Source of the DNA: Pseudo-nitzschia pungens
Lineage: Eukaryota > Bacillariophyta > Bacillariophyceae > Bacillariales > Bacillariaceae
Assembly: GCA_037355855.1 (NCBI GenBank)
Contig: CM074759.1
Location: 5,890,001 to 5,954,000 of the forward strand
Length of the DNA: 64,000 bases
Direction of reading: 5' to 3'
The position numbers and the translations under genes are program-made. Below, one piece after another: positions 20,503 through 31,500 of this stretch. Every line of letters begins with the position of its first letter. Position 1 is the first letter of the stretch. The notes below the pieces were generated by a model, which made no database searches, was not told where the DNA came from, and worked only from the letters and a program-made list of their open reading frames with translations.

Positions 20503-23170
20503 CTCTTCCGGTATGAGGTTTGATGGGATGCCTTCCACTCCAAATCCCATCAATGCTTCTACTGTTTCTCCCTTTTCATCCTCCGACTCTTCCCCTGTCT
20601 CTCATTTTGTCCAATTAACTCTTCATGGAGACTCTCTTGCTGCTAAGGATTCTGACAGTTTTGGTCATTCCTTTCCCCAAGCTCCATCATCTAATTCCAC
20701 CATTATCACCTTCCAAAACATTGGACCCCAACGTAGAGCTGCCTTTATGTCCAGGTCCAAGCACAACTCCCGACAATTCGTCAAGAGCAACGCAAGTGTG
20801 GCGCTTTTTGCTGAACATTGTTTGAATGAATCCAAACTCCTGCCCTGTGATCTTTTCAATCGGCGCATGAAGAATGTCTGTCCCTCAAGTTTTTCCTATC
20901 TTGCCAACAACAAGCATGAAGCTTCTGACTGTTCATGGCTTCAGCCTGGTGGCACAGGGTTTTCCATTGATCAACTGTTCAGTTCCCACAAGGTTGCACA
21001 TGGAGCTGATCCTTCTGGTCTTGGAAGATGGTCCTTTGTCAAGTTTCAAGGCAGGGATGGCTATACTGTCACTATGTTTTCTGCTTACTGCCCTGTTGAA
21101 AATGATAGGGATCTTGGTTCCGTCTGGAATCAACAGTGCCGCTACTTTCAAGCAGCTGAAAATCTTTTCAGTCCCAATCCATGCATTCTTTTTCACAGGG
21201 ATTTGACTGCTGCCCTTCAGGTCTGCCTGGGTGCAGGTGATCAAGTCATTGTTGGGATTGACCAGAATGCTGATGTCAGGACTGATGGCTTGTCTTTTGA
21301 GCTCCGGGCTCTGGGTTTCAGAGAGGCCATTCTTACCATGCATAGTACGTCTTCTCCTCCTGCCACTCACAACCGCAACACTACCAGAACACCAATTGAT
21401 GCCATTTGGGTCTCTGAGAATGTTGATGTTCTCAGGGCTGGGTATTGTCCCTTTGGAGGTGCCCATGGTATGGAATCTGACCATAGACTGCTTTGGATTG
21501 AGGTTTGTAATTGCAGCCTCATGGGCAAACATTTGCCACCTCCTGTGCGCTCCTCTCATTCCAAACTCCAGTCCTCCCACCCTCATCTGCGACAACGGTA
21601 TTTCAAGCGAGTGAGGCACAGCTTTCTCCAGGCTGGAGTGTTTTCTCTCCAAGCTAAGCTGGAGCACCTACTGGCTCAGTTTCAGTCTGGGGATATTTCT
21701 GTGCGCACTGATCTCATCACCACATATGAAGTACTCCATGAAACCTCTACCTCTCTCAGGCTCTCTGTTGAACAACACCTCTGCCATACTAGAGCTGGTT
21801 TGGTTCCATGGTCACCAAAGCTGCAAGTCTATCGTGATACAATTGACTTTTGGAGGCGTGTTGTTAAGTTGAGACAGGGTGTGTCCACCAGTCATACTGT
21901 TTTGAAAAGGCTGGCATGCAAGCTTTCTCTCTACAAAGGAGAACACAGTGACCTTTCCAGTGCTCTCCTCCATCTGAAACAAGCTTACAAGCAATACCGG
22001 GCAGTGAAGAAATTGGCCCCCTCATGGAGAGACTCCTTCAATCAAGGCCTGGTGGATGCACTTCTTGCTGAAGGCAAGCCTCACAACCAGAATGCTTCCC
22101 AGATTCGTGCCAGGATGCGCAGGGAACGTCTTCAAAGAGAGCTTGGTCTCGCTGCTCAGTCTATTCGGGGACGTGTCAACAAGTCAGCAGTCTTGCGAGC
22201 TATTGCAGTTGGCCATGATGGTGTTGAACAGGTCTTGGAATCTCAGTCTACTATGGTTCCAGCTATGGCTGAATCCAATGTCCGGCGTCAACAGCAGTGT
22301 ATTGGCACTCCTTCCATGACTCCCTCCTTCATTGAGGATTTTGGCTACCTAGGCACAGCACATGCTTCTGCTCAAGTTCTTGATGGCACATACATTCCTC
22401 CTCCTGCCACTGACAAGTACCTTTCTGAATTTCTTTCCTGTCTCAAAGTCCCTGACTCTATACTGAGTTTGCCCCCCTTTGACTATTCAGTGTGTCCAGC
22501 TGACAATGCTGCTGCCTGGAAACGCCAGAGGGAACGCACGGCAAGTGAACCTTCTTGTTTGAGTTTTTCCCACCACAAGGCTTTTGCCCTTGACCCCCAG
22601 TTGAACAAGTTTGACACTCTCCTGAGATCTGTCCCATTGATTGTTGGCTTCTCTCCTTCTGCTTGGCAGGTCATCACTGATGTTGAGATCTTCAAGAAAC
22701 CTGGTGAATATAGAGTGGATAAGATGCGGCTTATTCAGCTGATGTCTCCTGAGTTCCAAATCAACAACAAGATGATTGGCAGACGCATTCTTGCCTATGC
22801 TGAACGTGCCAATGCCGTGGCTGTTGATCAACATGGAAGCAGGAAACACCACAAGGCCATCAACACCTGCCTGAACAAGAAGCTCATCTGTGATGTGTTG
22901 AGGCAGAAGCGCAGATCTGGTGCTGTTGCTATGAATGATGCCAAGGGCTGTTATGATAGGATCTCTCATCCGATTGCAGGTCTCACTCTCCAGAGCTTTG
23001 GGGTTCCTGCACATGTGTGTGAAGTTCTTCTGTCTACTCTGCAACATGCTAAGCACCACATCAAAACTGGTTTTGGTCGGTCCGGCCCTGTGTATGGTGA
23101 TGAACCTGTTCCTCTCAGTGGTTGTGGCCAAGGCAATGGTATTGGTCCCACTCTTTGGGCTTTGGTGTAA
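20495..23170 (+). pseudogene. ORF2, truncated in RT (G)
   Basis: It starts at ATG 20495 in the ATGGTTAG overlap. The endonuclease is complete (AEHCLNES, GIDQNADVRTDG, TPIDAIW, ESDHRLLW). RT is present to motif B (GCGQGNGIGPTLWALV, residue 891), then a TAA made at the junction with copy E. Motif C, RNase H and the finger are missing. It could give an endonuclease-only protein of 891 aa if expressed. Confidence 0.88.
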
Positions 23171-26100
23171 ACGCTTGAAGGCATTCAGATGAGCACACCA
23201 ATGGATGGAACTCATAACAGGTTGTGGAATGGGAATGTCATGGTGGGTCTGCCAATATTGAAGAAGAGGAGGACCAGAAATGGCAACATGCAAAGCATTT
23301 TGGTCAAACCTTGAGCACTTGCGTCCATTGAGAGAAAAAGCCCAGGGCTCAAACACAAGTCTGGGATAGTGATGGGCAGAAGCTCTATGGACAGAGAGAA
23401 ATGCCTTTGCCATGCTGTCAACCTGATGATTGCGAAGGGCCCACCAATCAAGAAAGATTCCAGCTTGATGTCCCTGAACCCACTGAAAGTGCACAGAGAT
23501 TGGCAGGGCAGAAATCATGTTTCGGATGACATAAACATAATCAAAAGACTTCTGGGAAATAACCAAAGGCCATGATCCCTGAGCCTGTTTGAGAGCTGTG
23601 TCACCATCCAGAGCAATGGTGATAGAGCCAGAAGCAATATCAAAGATACCCACCAGAGCAGTGCAACAGGTGAGAACCCCAATGATACCTGCCAGTTCAC
23701 TCCTGTAGGATGACTGATCCTCAGGGGATCCACTGACAAAATTACAGCCAGTGAGGAACAATGAAGCAGACTTGGTGGAGGTATTGGGTGACAAAATGAA
23801 AGCAGAAGTTCCTCGGAGAAGTTCCGGATCAAATGAACCATCACAGACAGCACTGGCAGTACCACTCTGGATAGCATCAACTAGGTGCTGACAGCCAGCC
23901 TGTGGTAGGGAATATTTGTGGAGAAGTACTCTTGGAGACGCACAGAGTGCATCAAAGGCATCTACTGGGGAGTCTGGAAGAGAATCAAATGGATCGTACA
24001 CCAGAGGATCCATGTCAGGAGGTTCGGAAACAAAGGCTGAGGACCCAACCACTCGAACAACTTGGCCACAGATAACAGGGCAGACAAGCACATCAGCACA
24101 TGCTGGTTTGTCAGAAATGAGTTCAGAAGTGACCCTGTATCTGCCCCTGCCCTGGGAGGTGCTCACAATCCAGCCAGTAGAAGTTTTGAAGAATATTCTG
24201 TTGGTGGATGGAGACAAAAACCAAGGCCAAAGAGAAGCTGTCTGGGGAGAGAGCCAATGCCCAAGATGAAAAGGAGCCAGTGCCCTGGCTGCGGGGGGTG
24301 GACAGGGGGGAAGAAAACAGGTCTGAAGTGCCTTAGTCCATAAGCGCTTTGCTGCTGGAGGCCAAGATGGAGGACATCTCGGCCAGTCAAGATGATCCCT
24401 CAAGTGATTGGAGGAGGTCAGCTGGAAAGCCATGGGAGAGAGTCTTTTCCCATCTGGAGTACAAATGTCAGCAAGGGAAATAGCCTTGAGGGACATGCGC
24501 ATGTGATTCAAGAGGGACAAGTCAGCACCTCTGAATCCAGAGTTGACAAAAGCTTGCATGAGATAACAGTCATTGGAACGTAACAGAGGAAGATCTGGGA
24601 AGTCTTCAAACAAGCTCACAGGGTGAACAGAGAAAAACTTCCACACATGTTTGTACCAGCAAGGAGTGACGTATGAAGCAAAAGGATGATATGGTGTGAC
24701 ACCAAGATGGAGAGGAATGCCAAGTTCGAGCCGGAGAGACTCAGCAGTTAGCTTGAGAATCCCACCAGTTTGGGAGGACCTGACAGATTCCTGAAAGAGA
24801 GTGGCAATATGACTGAACTCTTGGAGGAGGTATGGATGAATGAAACCAAAGCCTTGATAGAGGGAAGGACCATAGAATACATGTCTGGGAAATGTCCGTG
24901 ACATCCCTGCTTTATTCAGCACAGGAACAAGTGCTGGGTGAATGATCTTTGTCCAGGTGGCCTCATCAAGTTGCGTGACAGGCATGGGGTATTCAACAGA
25001 CTTCATGAAAGAATACTTGAAGGTGTAGAGGGATGCGCGCTTCTCACACTTGGAAGCCCTAAGTTGAGAGCCAAAAGACTGAGACTGTGACTTCATGTGA
25101 GCAATCTGTGCTTCCTCATTGCCATCCATGGAGATAAAAACCCCAAGGGTCTTGTCAGCATGGTCAACTTCAAAACGATCCAGGGTAGCTCGATTGCCAT
25201 TCTTATCAGCAACAGAGAAGTCACCGGGCATGTCAGCAATGGAGCGATAGTCCCAACTGGATCCATTCCATTTGAAATCAATCAAATAACAGAAGGATTT
25301 GGCAGGTTCAATAGCACCACCAGTGGCAATAATCCCACCAGCCCACCGGTCAAGAGCTTCCTGAAAGTCAACAGCTAATTCCTCACCAGATGTGGAGGAA
25401 TCAGAGCCAGCACAAAACAAATCTGTGTCATCCACAAAGGCAAAACCCACAAGAGAAACCAGTTGCAGTGACAATGAAGTGATAAGATGGACACCATGCC
25501 CAGCCTGTTGCATCATTCGGAAGACAATTGTTGACACCAAAGCCCAAAGAGTTGGACCAATACCATTGCCTTGGCCACAACCACTGAGAGGAACAGGTTC
25601 ATCACCATACACAGGGCCGGACCGACCAAAACCAGTTTTGATGTGGTGCTTGGCAAGTTGCAAAGTAGACAGAAGAACCTCACACACATGTGCAGGAACC
25701 CCAAAGCTCTGGAGAGTGAGACCTGCAATGGGATGAGAGATTCTATCATAGCAGCCCTTGGCATCATTCATAGCAACAGCACCGGATCTGCGCTTCTGCC
25801 GCAACACATCACATATGAGCTTCTTGTTCAGGCAGGTGTTGATGGCCTTGTGGTGTTTCCTGCTTCCATGTTGATCAACAGCCACGGCATTGGCACGTTC
25901 AGCATGGGCAAGAATTCGTCTGCCAATCATCTTGTTGTTGATTTGGAACTCAGGAGACATCAACTGGATGAGCCTCATCTTATCCACTCTATATTCACCA
26001 GGTTTCTTGAAGATCTCAACATCAGTGATGACCTGCCAAGCAGAATATGTGCCATCAAGAACTTGAGCAGAAGCATGTGCTGTGCCTAGGTAGCCAAAAT

Positions 26101-27943
26101 CCTCAATGAAGGAGGGAGTCATGGAAGGAGTGCCAATACACTGCTGTTGACGCCGGACATTGGATTCAGCCATAGCTGGAACCATAGTAGACTGAGATTC
26201 CAAGACCTGTTCAACACCATCATGGCCAACTGCAATAGCGCGCAAGACTGCTGACTTGTTGACACGTCCCCGAATAGACCGAGCAGCGAGACCAAGCTCT
26301 CTTTGAAGACGTTCCCTGCGCATCCTGGCACGAATCTGGGAAGCATGCTGGTTGTGAGGCTTGCCTTCAGCAAGAAGTGCATCCACCAGGCCTTGATTGA
26401 AGGAGTCTCTCCATGAGGGGGCCAATTTCTTCACTGCCCAGTATTGCTTGTAAGCTTGTTTCAGATGGAGGAGAGCACTGGAAAGGTCACTGTGTTCTCC
26501 TTTGTAGAGAGAAAGCCTGCAGGCCAACCTTTTCAAAACAGTATGACTGGTGGACACACCCTGTCTCAACTTAACAACACGCCTCCAAAAGTCAATTGTA
26601 TCACGATAGACTTGCAGCTGCGGGGACCATGGAACCAGACCAGCTCTAGTGTGGCAGAGGTTTTGTTCAACAGAGAGCCTGAGAGAGGTAGAGGTTTCAT
26701 GGAGTACTTCATATGTGGTGATGAGATCAGTGCGCACAGAAATATCCCCAGACTGAAACTGAGCCAGTAGGTGCTCCAGCTTAGCTTGGAGAGAAAACAC
26801 TCCAGCCTGGAGAAAGCTGTGCCTGACACGCTTGAAATACCGTTGGCGCAGATGAGGGTGGGAGGACTGGAGTTTGGAATGAGAGAAGCTCACAGGAGGT
26901 GGCAAATGTTTGCCCATGAGGCTGCAATTACAGACTTCAATCCAAAGCATTCTGTGGTCAGATTCCATACCATAGGCACCACCAAAGGGACAATACCCAG
27001 CCCTGAGAACATCAACATTCTCAGAGACCCAAATGGCATCAATTGGTGTTCTGGTAGTGTTGCGGTTGTGAGTGGCAGGAGGAGAAGACGTACTATGAAG
27101 TGTAAGAATGGCCTCTCTGAAACCAAGAGCCTTGAGCTCAAAAGACAAGCCATCAGTTCGAACATCAGCATTCTGGTCAATCCCAACAATGACTTGATCA
27201 CCTGCACCCAAGCAGACCTGAAGGGCAGCAGTCAAATCCCTGTGAAAGAGAATGCATGGATTGGGACTGAAAAGATTTTCAGCTGCCTGAAAGTAGCGGA
27301 ACTGTTGATTCCAGACTGAGCCAAGATCCCTATCATTTTCAACTGGGCAGTAGGCAAAAAACATGGTGACAGGGTAGCCATCCCTGCCCTGAAACTTGAC
27401 AAAGGACCATCTGCCAAGACCAGATGGATCAGCTCCATGTGCAACCTTGTGGGAGCTGAACAGCTGGTCAATGGAAAAACCTGTGCCGCCAGGCTGAAGC
27501 CAAGAGCAGGCAGAAGCTTCATGCTTGTTGTTAGCAAGATAGGAAAAACTTGAGGGACTGACATTCTTCATGCGCCGATTGAAAAGATCACAGGGCAGGA
27601 GTTTGGATTCATTCAAACAATGTTCAGCAAAAAGCGCCACACTTGCATTGCTCTTGACAAATTGACGGGAGTTGTGCTTGGACATGGACATAAAGGCAGC
27701 TCTGCGCTGTGGTCCAATGTTTTGGAAAGTGATGATGGTGGAATTAGATGATGGAGCTTGAGGGAAGGAATGACCAAAACTGTCAGAATCCTTAGCAGCA
27801 AGAGAGTCTCCATGAAGAGTTAATTGGACAAAATGAGAGACAGGGGAAGAGGCGGAGGGGGAAAAGGGAGAAACAGGAGAAGCATTGATGGGATTTGAAT
27901 TGGAAGGCATCCCATCACACCTCATACCAGAAGAGCTAACCAT
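23171..27943 (-). pseudogene. ORF2 with in-frame deletion, 3'-truncated (E)
   Basis: It starts at the ATG whose complement is 27941-27943. Endonuclease, RT (GCGQGNGIGP, FVDD) and RNase H motifs are all present. At about 26045 it jumps from VLDGTY to SAWQVITD, losing 88 residues (264 bp, in frame) just before the RT domain. At 23171 it ends in AFKR, before the CCHC finger, and the frame reads on into copy G. There is no frameshift, so it decayed by rearrangement and not by point mutation. Confidence 0.88.
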
Positions 27944-28254
27944 GATCAGAAGGAAACCGAGTCTGTCGCACGGAAGGAAGAGTTGCCGGAGCTGATTTGG
28001 TGGAGACATTGGCATGGCTCAAATCACTGACACTAGCATCATGACTGGAAGAGAATGCAATTGCAGCAACTCCAAGCCTCAATGCAGAGGCTGCATCTTC
28101 CCCACCACCGGCAGCAGGAACTGCAGTTGAGGAATCAGGAGAGGCCACAGGGAGGTCACCAGCCATGGCATTATGGGGAGGGTCAGGAACTTCAGGGGGA
28201 ACTTCAGGAGAGATACCAGGGGAGGCATCAGCCTTGGCAACATGGGGAGGATCA
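27936..28254 (-). pseudogene. ORF1 C-terminal end (E)
   Basis: The last 106 codons of E ORF1 (from DPPHVAKADASPG) to the stop at 27936-27938, separated from the rest by copy J. The TSD (28235-28254) is coding sequence here. The ORF1/ORF2 overlap ATGGTTAG is conserved. Confidence 0.86.
28235..28254. repeat. Target-site duplication of J, left copy
   Basis: The 20 bp TGGCAACATGGGGAGGATCA occur here and again at 39063-39082, immediately flanking J. Confidence 0.95.
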
Positions 28255-28552
28255 TAATAATAATATACGTATTTAAATAACTTTAATCACCAAAGGTGAA
28301 ACTAAATTACTCAGTCTGTAGCCAGACTTTAACGTCGCCTCCATCATAGAGTCAGGACCCCAAGTGGCAGAACGACAAATTTTCAAACAAACCTTGAACA
28401 TCAAGCAGGGGAAGGACAAACAAGTCCCACAAAAGAGGGACTTGAGAGAAAGTGAAATGGGAATGAAGATATTGGGATAAGATCCAGTATCAAAAGGGAT
28501 GGGACAGGATAAGAAGCAGGAACAGAAGACAAAACCAAGGTACAAAGTGTAA
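28255..28552 (-). promoter_or_regulatory. LINE 3' UTR with hairpins (J)
   Basis: Read on the minus strand, hairpin 1 is AGTCTG-GCTA-CAGACT (28313-28328; the loop differs from GTTA in L1) and hairpin 2 is TCACC-TTT-GGTGA (28287-28299). They are followed by TACGTATA and the ATT repeats ending at 28255. The stems are unchanged while the loop varies. Confidence 0.75.
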
Positions 28553-31500
28553 TCAACCCTGAGGTCCAGTAAGCCAGGCTCTGAGAAGAGCAGCCTCTTG
28601 TTGGTATGGCTGCACTGGTGGGACAGGCGCTGCATACTGCTTCCTTGCAAGGTGGATGGTTGCAAGCCACTGCCGCTTGGCAGTCAGGGTGTAACCTTGT
28701 AGGACGTGGAAAGGGGTTTGTAACAGGGAGTGTGACTGGGGAAGTGCACCAGCTGCACCAATTGCCAATTCTGAAGTGATGGAAGCATCAAGAGATTGGT
28801 GTTGTTCAGCATCCAGGGTACCCCCAGGACCATGGAGTCGTTCATTCCTATAAGTCCAAAGATCCCAGGAGGTAAGAAAGAACTGATGGATGACAGCTGT
28901 AGCCCAACGTTTGGGAGAGCGCTTGCTTCCAATGTGGGAGTAGTAATCAGCCTGGATTTGATACCAGCGAGGAGACCACCTACCAAGAAGCCAGTTGTGC
29001 CAGCCAATAGTCCTCTGTGCCCTGACAGCAGACGCAATTGCAGGGGAGTAGGATGATGGATAAATGGTCTGGCCCTTCCGAACTCTGGTGAGAAGATCCA
29101 CAATGGCAACAACCAATGATGGATCAGTTTGTTCAACTTCAAGCCTCTTCTGCAGTGGTCCCTTGAAAGCTGACACACTGTGCTGTACTGCCCCAGTGTC
29201 CTTGCAGGAGAGCACATGAGAGACCTTCTCGTTGTCTGCATCACACAATGGGCACCGGGAGTGATCCTGATACTGGTAGTGAAGTAGTTGGTTGCCAACA
29301 CCAATGCATCCAGAAGCAAATTTGACAAACCACCGTTGCATTCCAGGAGGTAATCGCTTGAAGGCAGACAGATGGGCACACCAATGGATGGAACTCAAAA
29401 CAGGTTGTGGAATGGGAATATCATGGTGGGTCTGCCAGTATTGAAGAAGAGGAGGACCAGAAATGGCAACATGCAGAGCATTCTGATCAAACCTTGAACA
29501 CTTGCATCCATTGAGAGAAAATGCCCAAGGCTCAAACACAAGTCTGGGATAGTGATGGGCCGAAGCTCTATGAACAGAGAGAAAGGCCTTTGCCATGCTG
29601 TCAACCTGATGATTGCGAAGGGCCCACCAATCAAGAAAGATTCCAGCTTGATGGCCCTGAACCCACTGAAAGTGCACAGAGATTGGCAGGGCAGAAATCA
29701 TGTTTCTGATGACATAAACATAGTCAAAAGACTTCTGGGAAATAACCAAAGGCCAAGATCCCTGAGCCTGTTTGAGAGCTGTGTCACCATCCAGAGCAAT
29801 AGTGATAGAGCCAGAAGCAATATCAAAAAGATTCACCAGAGCAGTGCAACAGGTGAGAACTCCAATGATACCTGCCAGTTCACTCCTGTAGGATGACTGA
29901 TCCTCAGGGGATCCACTGACAAAATTACAGCCAGTGAGGAACAATGAAGCAGTCTTGGTGGAGGTATTGGGTGACAAAATGAATGCAGAAGTTCCTCTGA
30001 GAAGGTCCGGATCAAATGACCCATCACAAACAGCACTGGCAGTACCACTCTGGATAGCATCAACAAGGTGTTGACAGCCAGCCTGTGGTAGAGAATATTT
30101 GTGGAGAAGTACCCTTGGAGACTCACAGAGTGCATCAAAGGCATCTACTGGGGATTCTGGAAGAGAATCATATGGATTGTACTCCAGAGGATCCATGTCA
30201 GGAGGTTCAGAAACAAAAGCAGAGGACCCAACCACTCGAACAACTTGGCCACAGATAACAGGGCAGACAAGCACATCAGCGCAGGCTGGTTTGTCAGAAA
30301 GGAGTTCCGCAGTGACCCTGTATCTGCCCCTGCCCTGGGAGGTGCTCACAGTCCAGCCAGTAGAAGTTTTGAAGAATATTCTGTTGGTGGATGGAGACAA
30401 AAACCAAGGCCAAAGAGAAGCTGTCTGGGGAGAGAGCCAAGGCCCAAGATGAAAAGAAGGAGCTAGTGCCCTGGCTGCAGGGGGTGGACAGGGGGGAAGA
30501 AAACAGGTCTGAAGTGCCTTAGTCCAAAAGCGCTTTGCTGCTGGAGGCCAAGATGGAGGACATCTCGGCCAGTCAAGATGATCCCTCAAGTGATTGGAGG
30601 ATGTCAGCTGGAAAGCCATGGGAGAGAGTCTCTTCCCATCTGGAGTACAAATGTCAGCAAGGGAGATAGCCTTGAGTGACATGCGCATGTGATTCAAGAG
30701 GGACAAGTCAGCACCTCTGAAGCCAGCGTTGACAAAGGCTTGCATGAGATAGCAGTCATTGGAACGTAGCAGGGGAAGATCTGGGAAGTCTTCAAACAAG
30801 CTCACAGGGTGAACAGAGAAAAACTTCCACACATGTTTGTACCAGCAAGGAGTGACGTAGGAAGCAAAAGGATGATACGGTGTGACACCAAGATGGAGAG
30901 GAATGCCAAGTTCGAGCCGTAGAGACTCAGCAGTTAGCCTGAGAATCCTACCAGTTTGGGAGGACCTGACAGATTCCTGAAAGAGGGTGGCAATATGACT
31001 GAACTCTTGGAGGAGGTAGGGGTGAATGAAACCAAAGCCTTGATAGAGGGAAGGACCATAGAACACATGTCTGGGAAATGTCCGTGACATCCCTGCTTTA
31101 TTCAGCACAGGAACAAGAGCTGGGTGAATGATCTTTGTCCAAGTGGCCTCATCAAGTTGCGTGACAGGCATGGGGTATTCAACAGACTTCATGAAAGAAT
31201 ACTTGAATGTGTAGAGGGATGCTCGCTTCTCACACTTGGAAGCCTTGAGTTGAGAGCCAAAAGACTGAGACTGTGACTTCATGTGAGCAATCTGGGCTTC
31301 CTCATTGCCATCCATGGAGATAAAAACCCCAAGGGTCTTGTCAGCATGGTCAACTTCAAAACGATCCAGGGTAGCGCGATTGCCATTCTTATCAGCAACA
31401 GAGAAGTCACCGGGCATGTCAGCAATGGAGCGATAGTCCCAACCAGATCCATTCCATTTGAAATCAATCAAATAACAGAAAGATTTGGCAGGTTCAATCG

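Larger units (their letters stand above)
15345..23168 (+). mobile_element. LINE copy G, rearranged and 3'-truncated
   Basis: It begins with the canonical 5' terminus CAATTTTGCGACGCGCG at 15345, inserted in L3 ORF2 with two extra bases (AA). The order is: 5' UTR with a 117-bp repeat array; ORF1 N-terminus; an inverted 1.19 kb piece of ORF2; ORF1 C-terminus; ORF2 to RT motif B. There it abuts the truncated ORF2 of copy E in the opposite orientation at about 23168. It is non-functional: ORF1 is replaced in the middle, and RT motif C, RNase H and the 3' UTR are missing. Confidence 0.87.
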
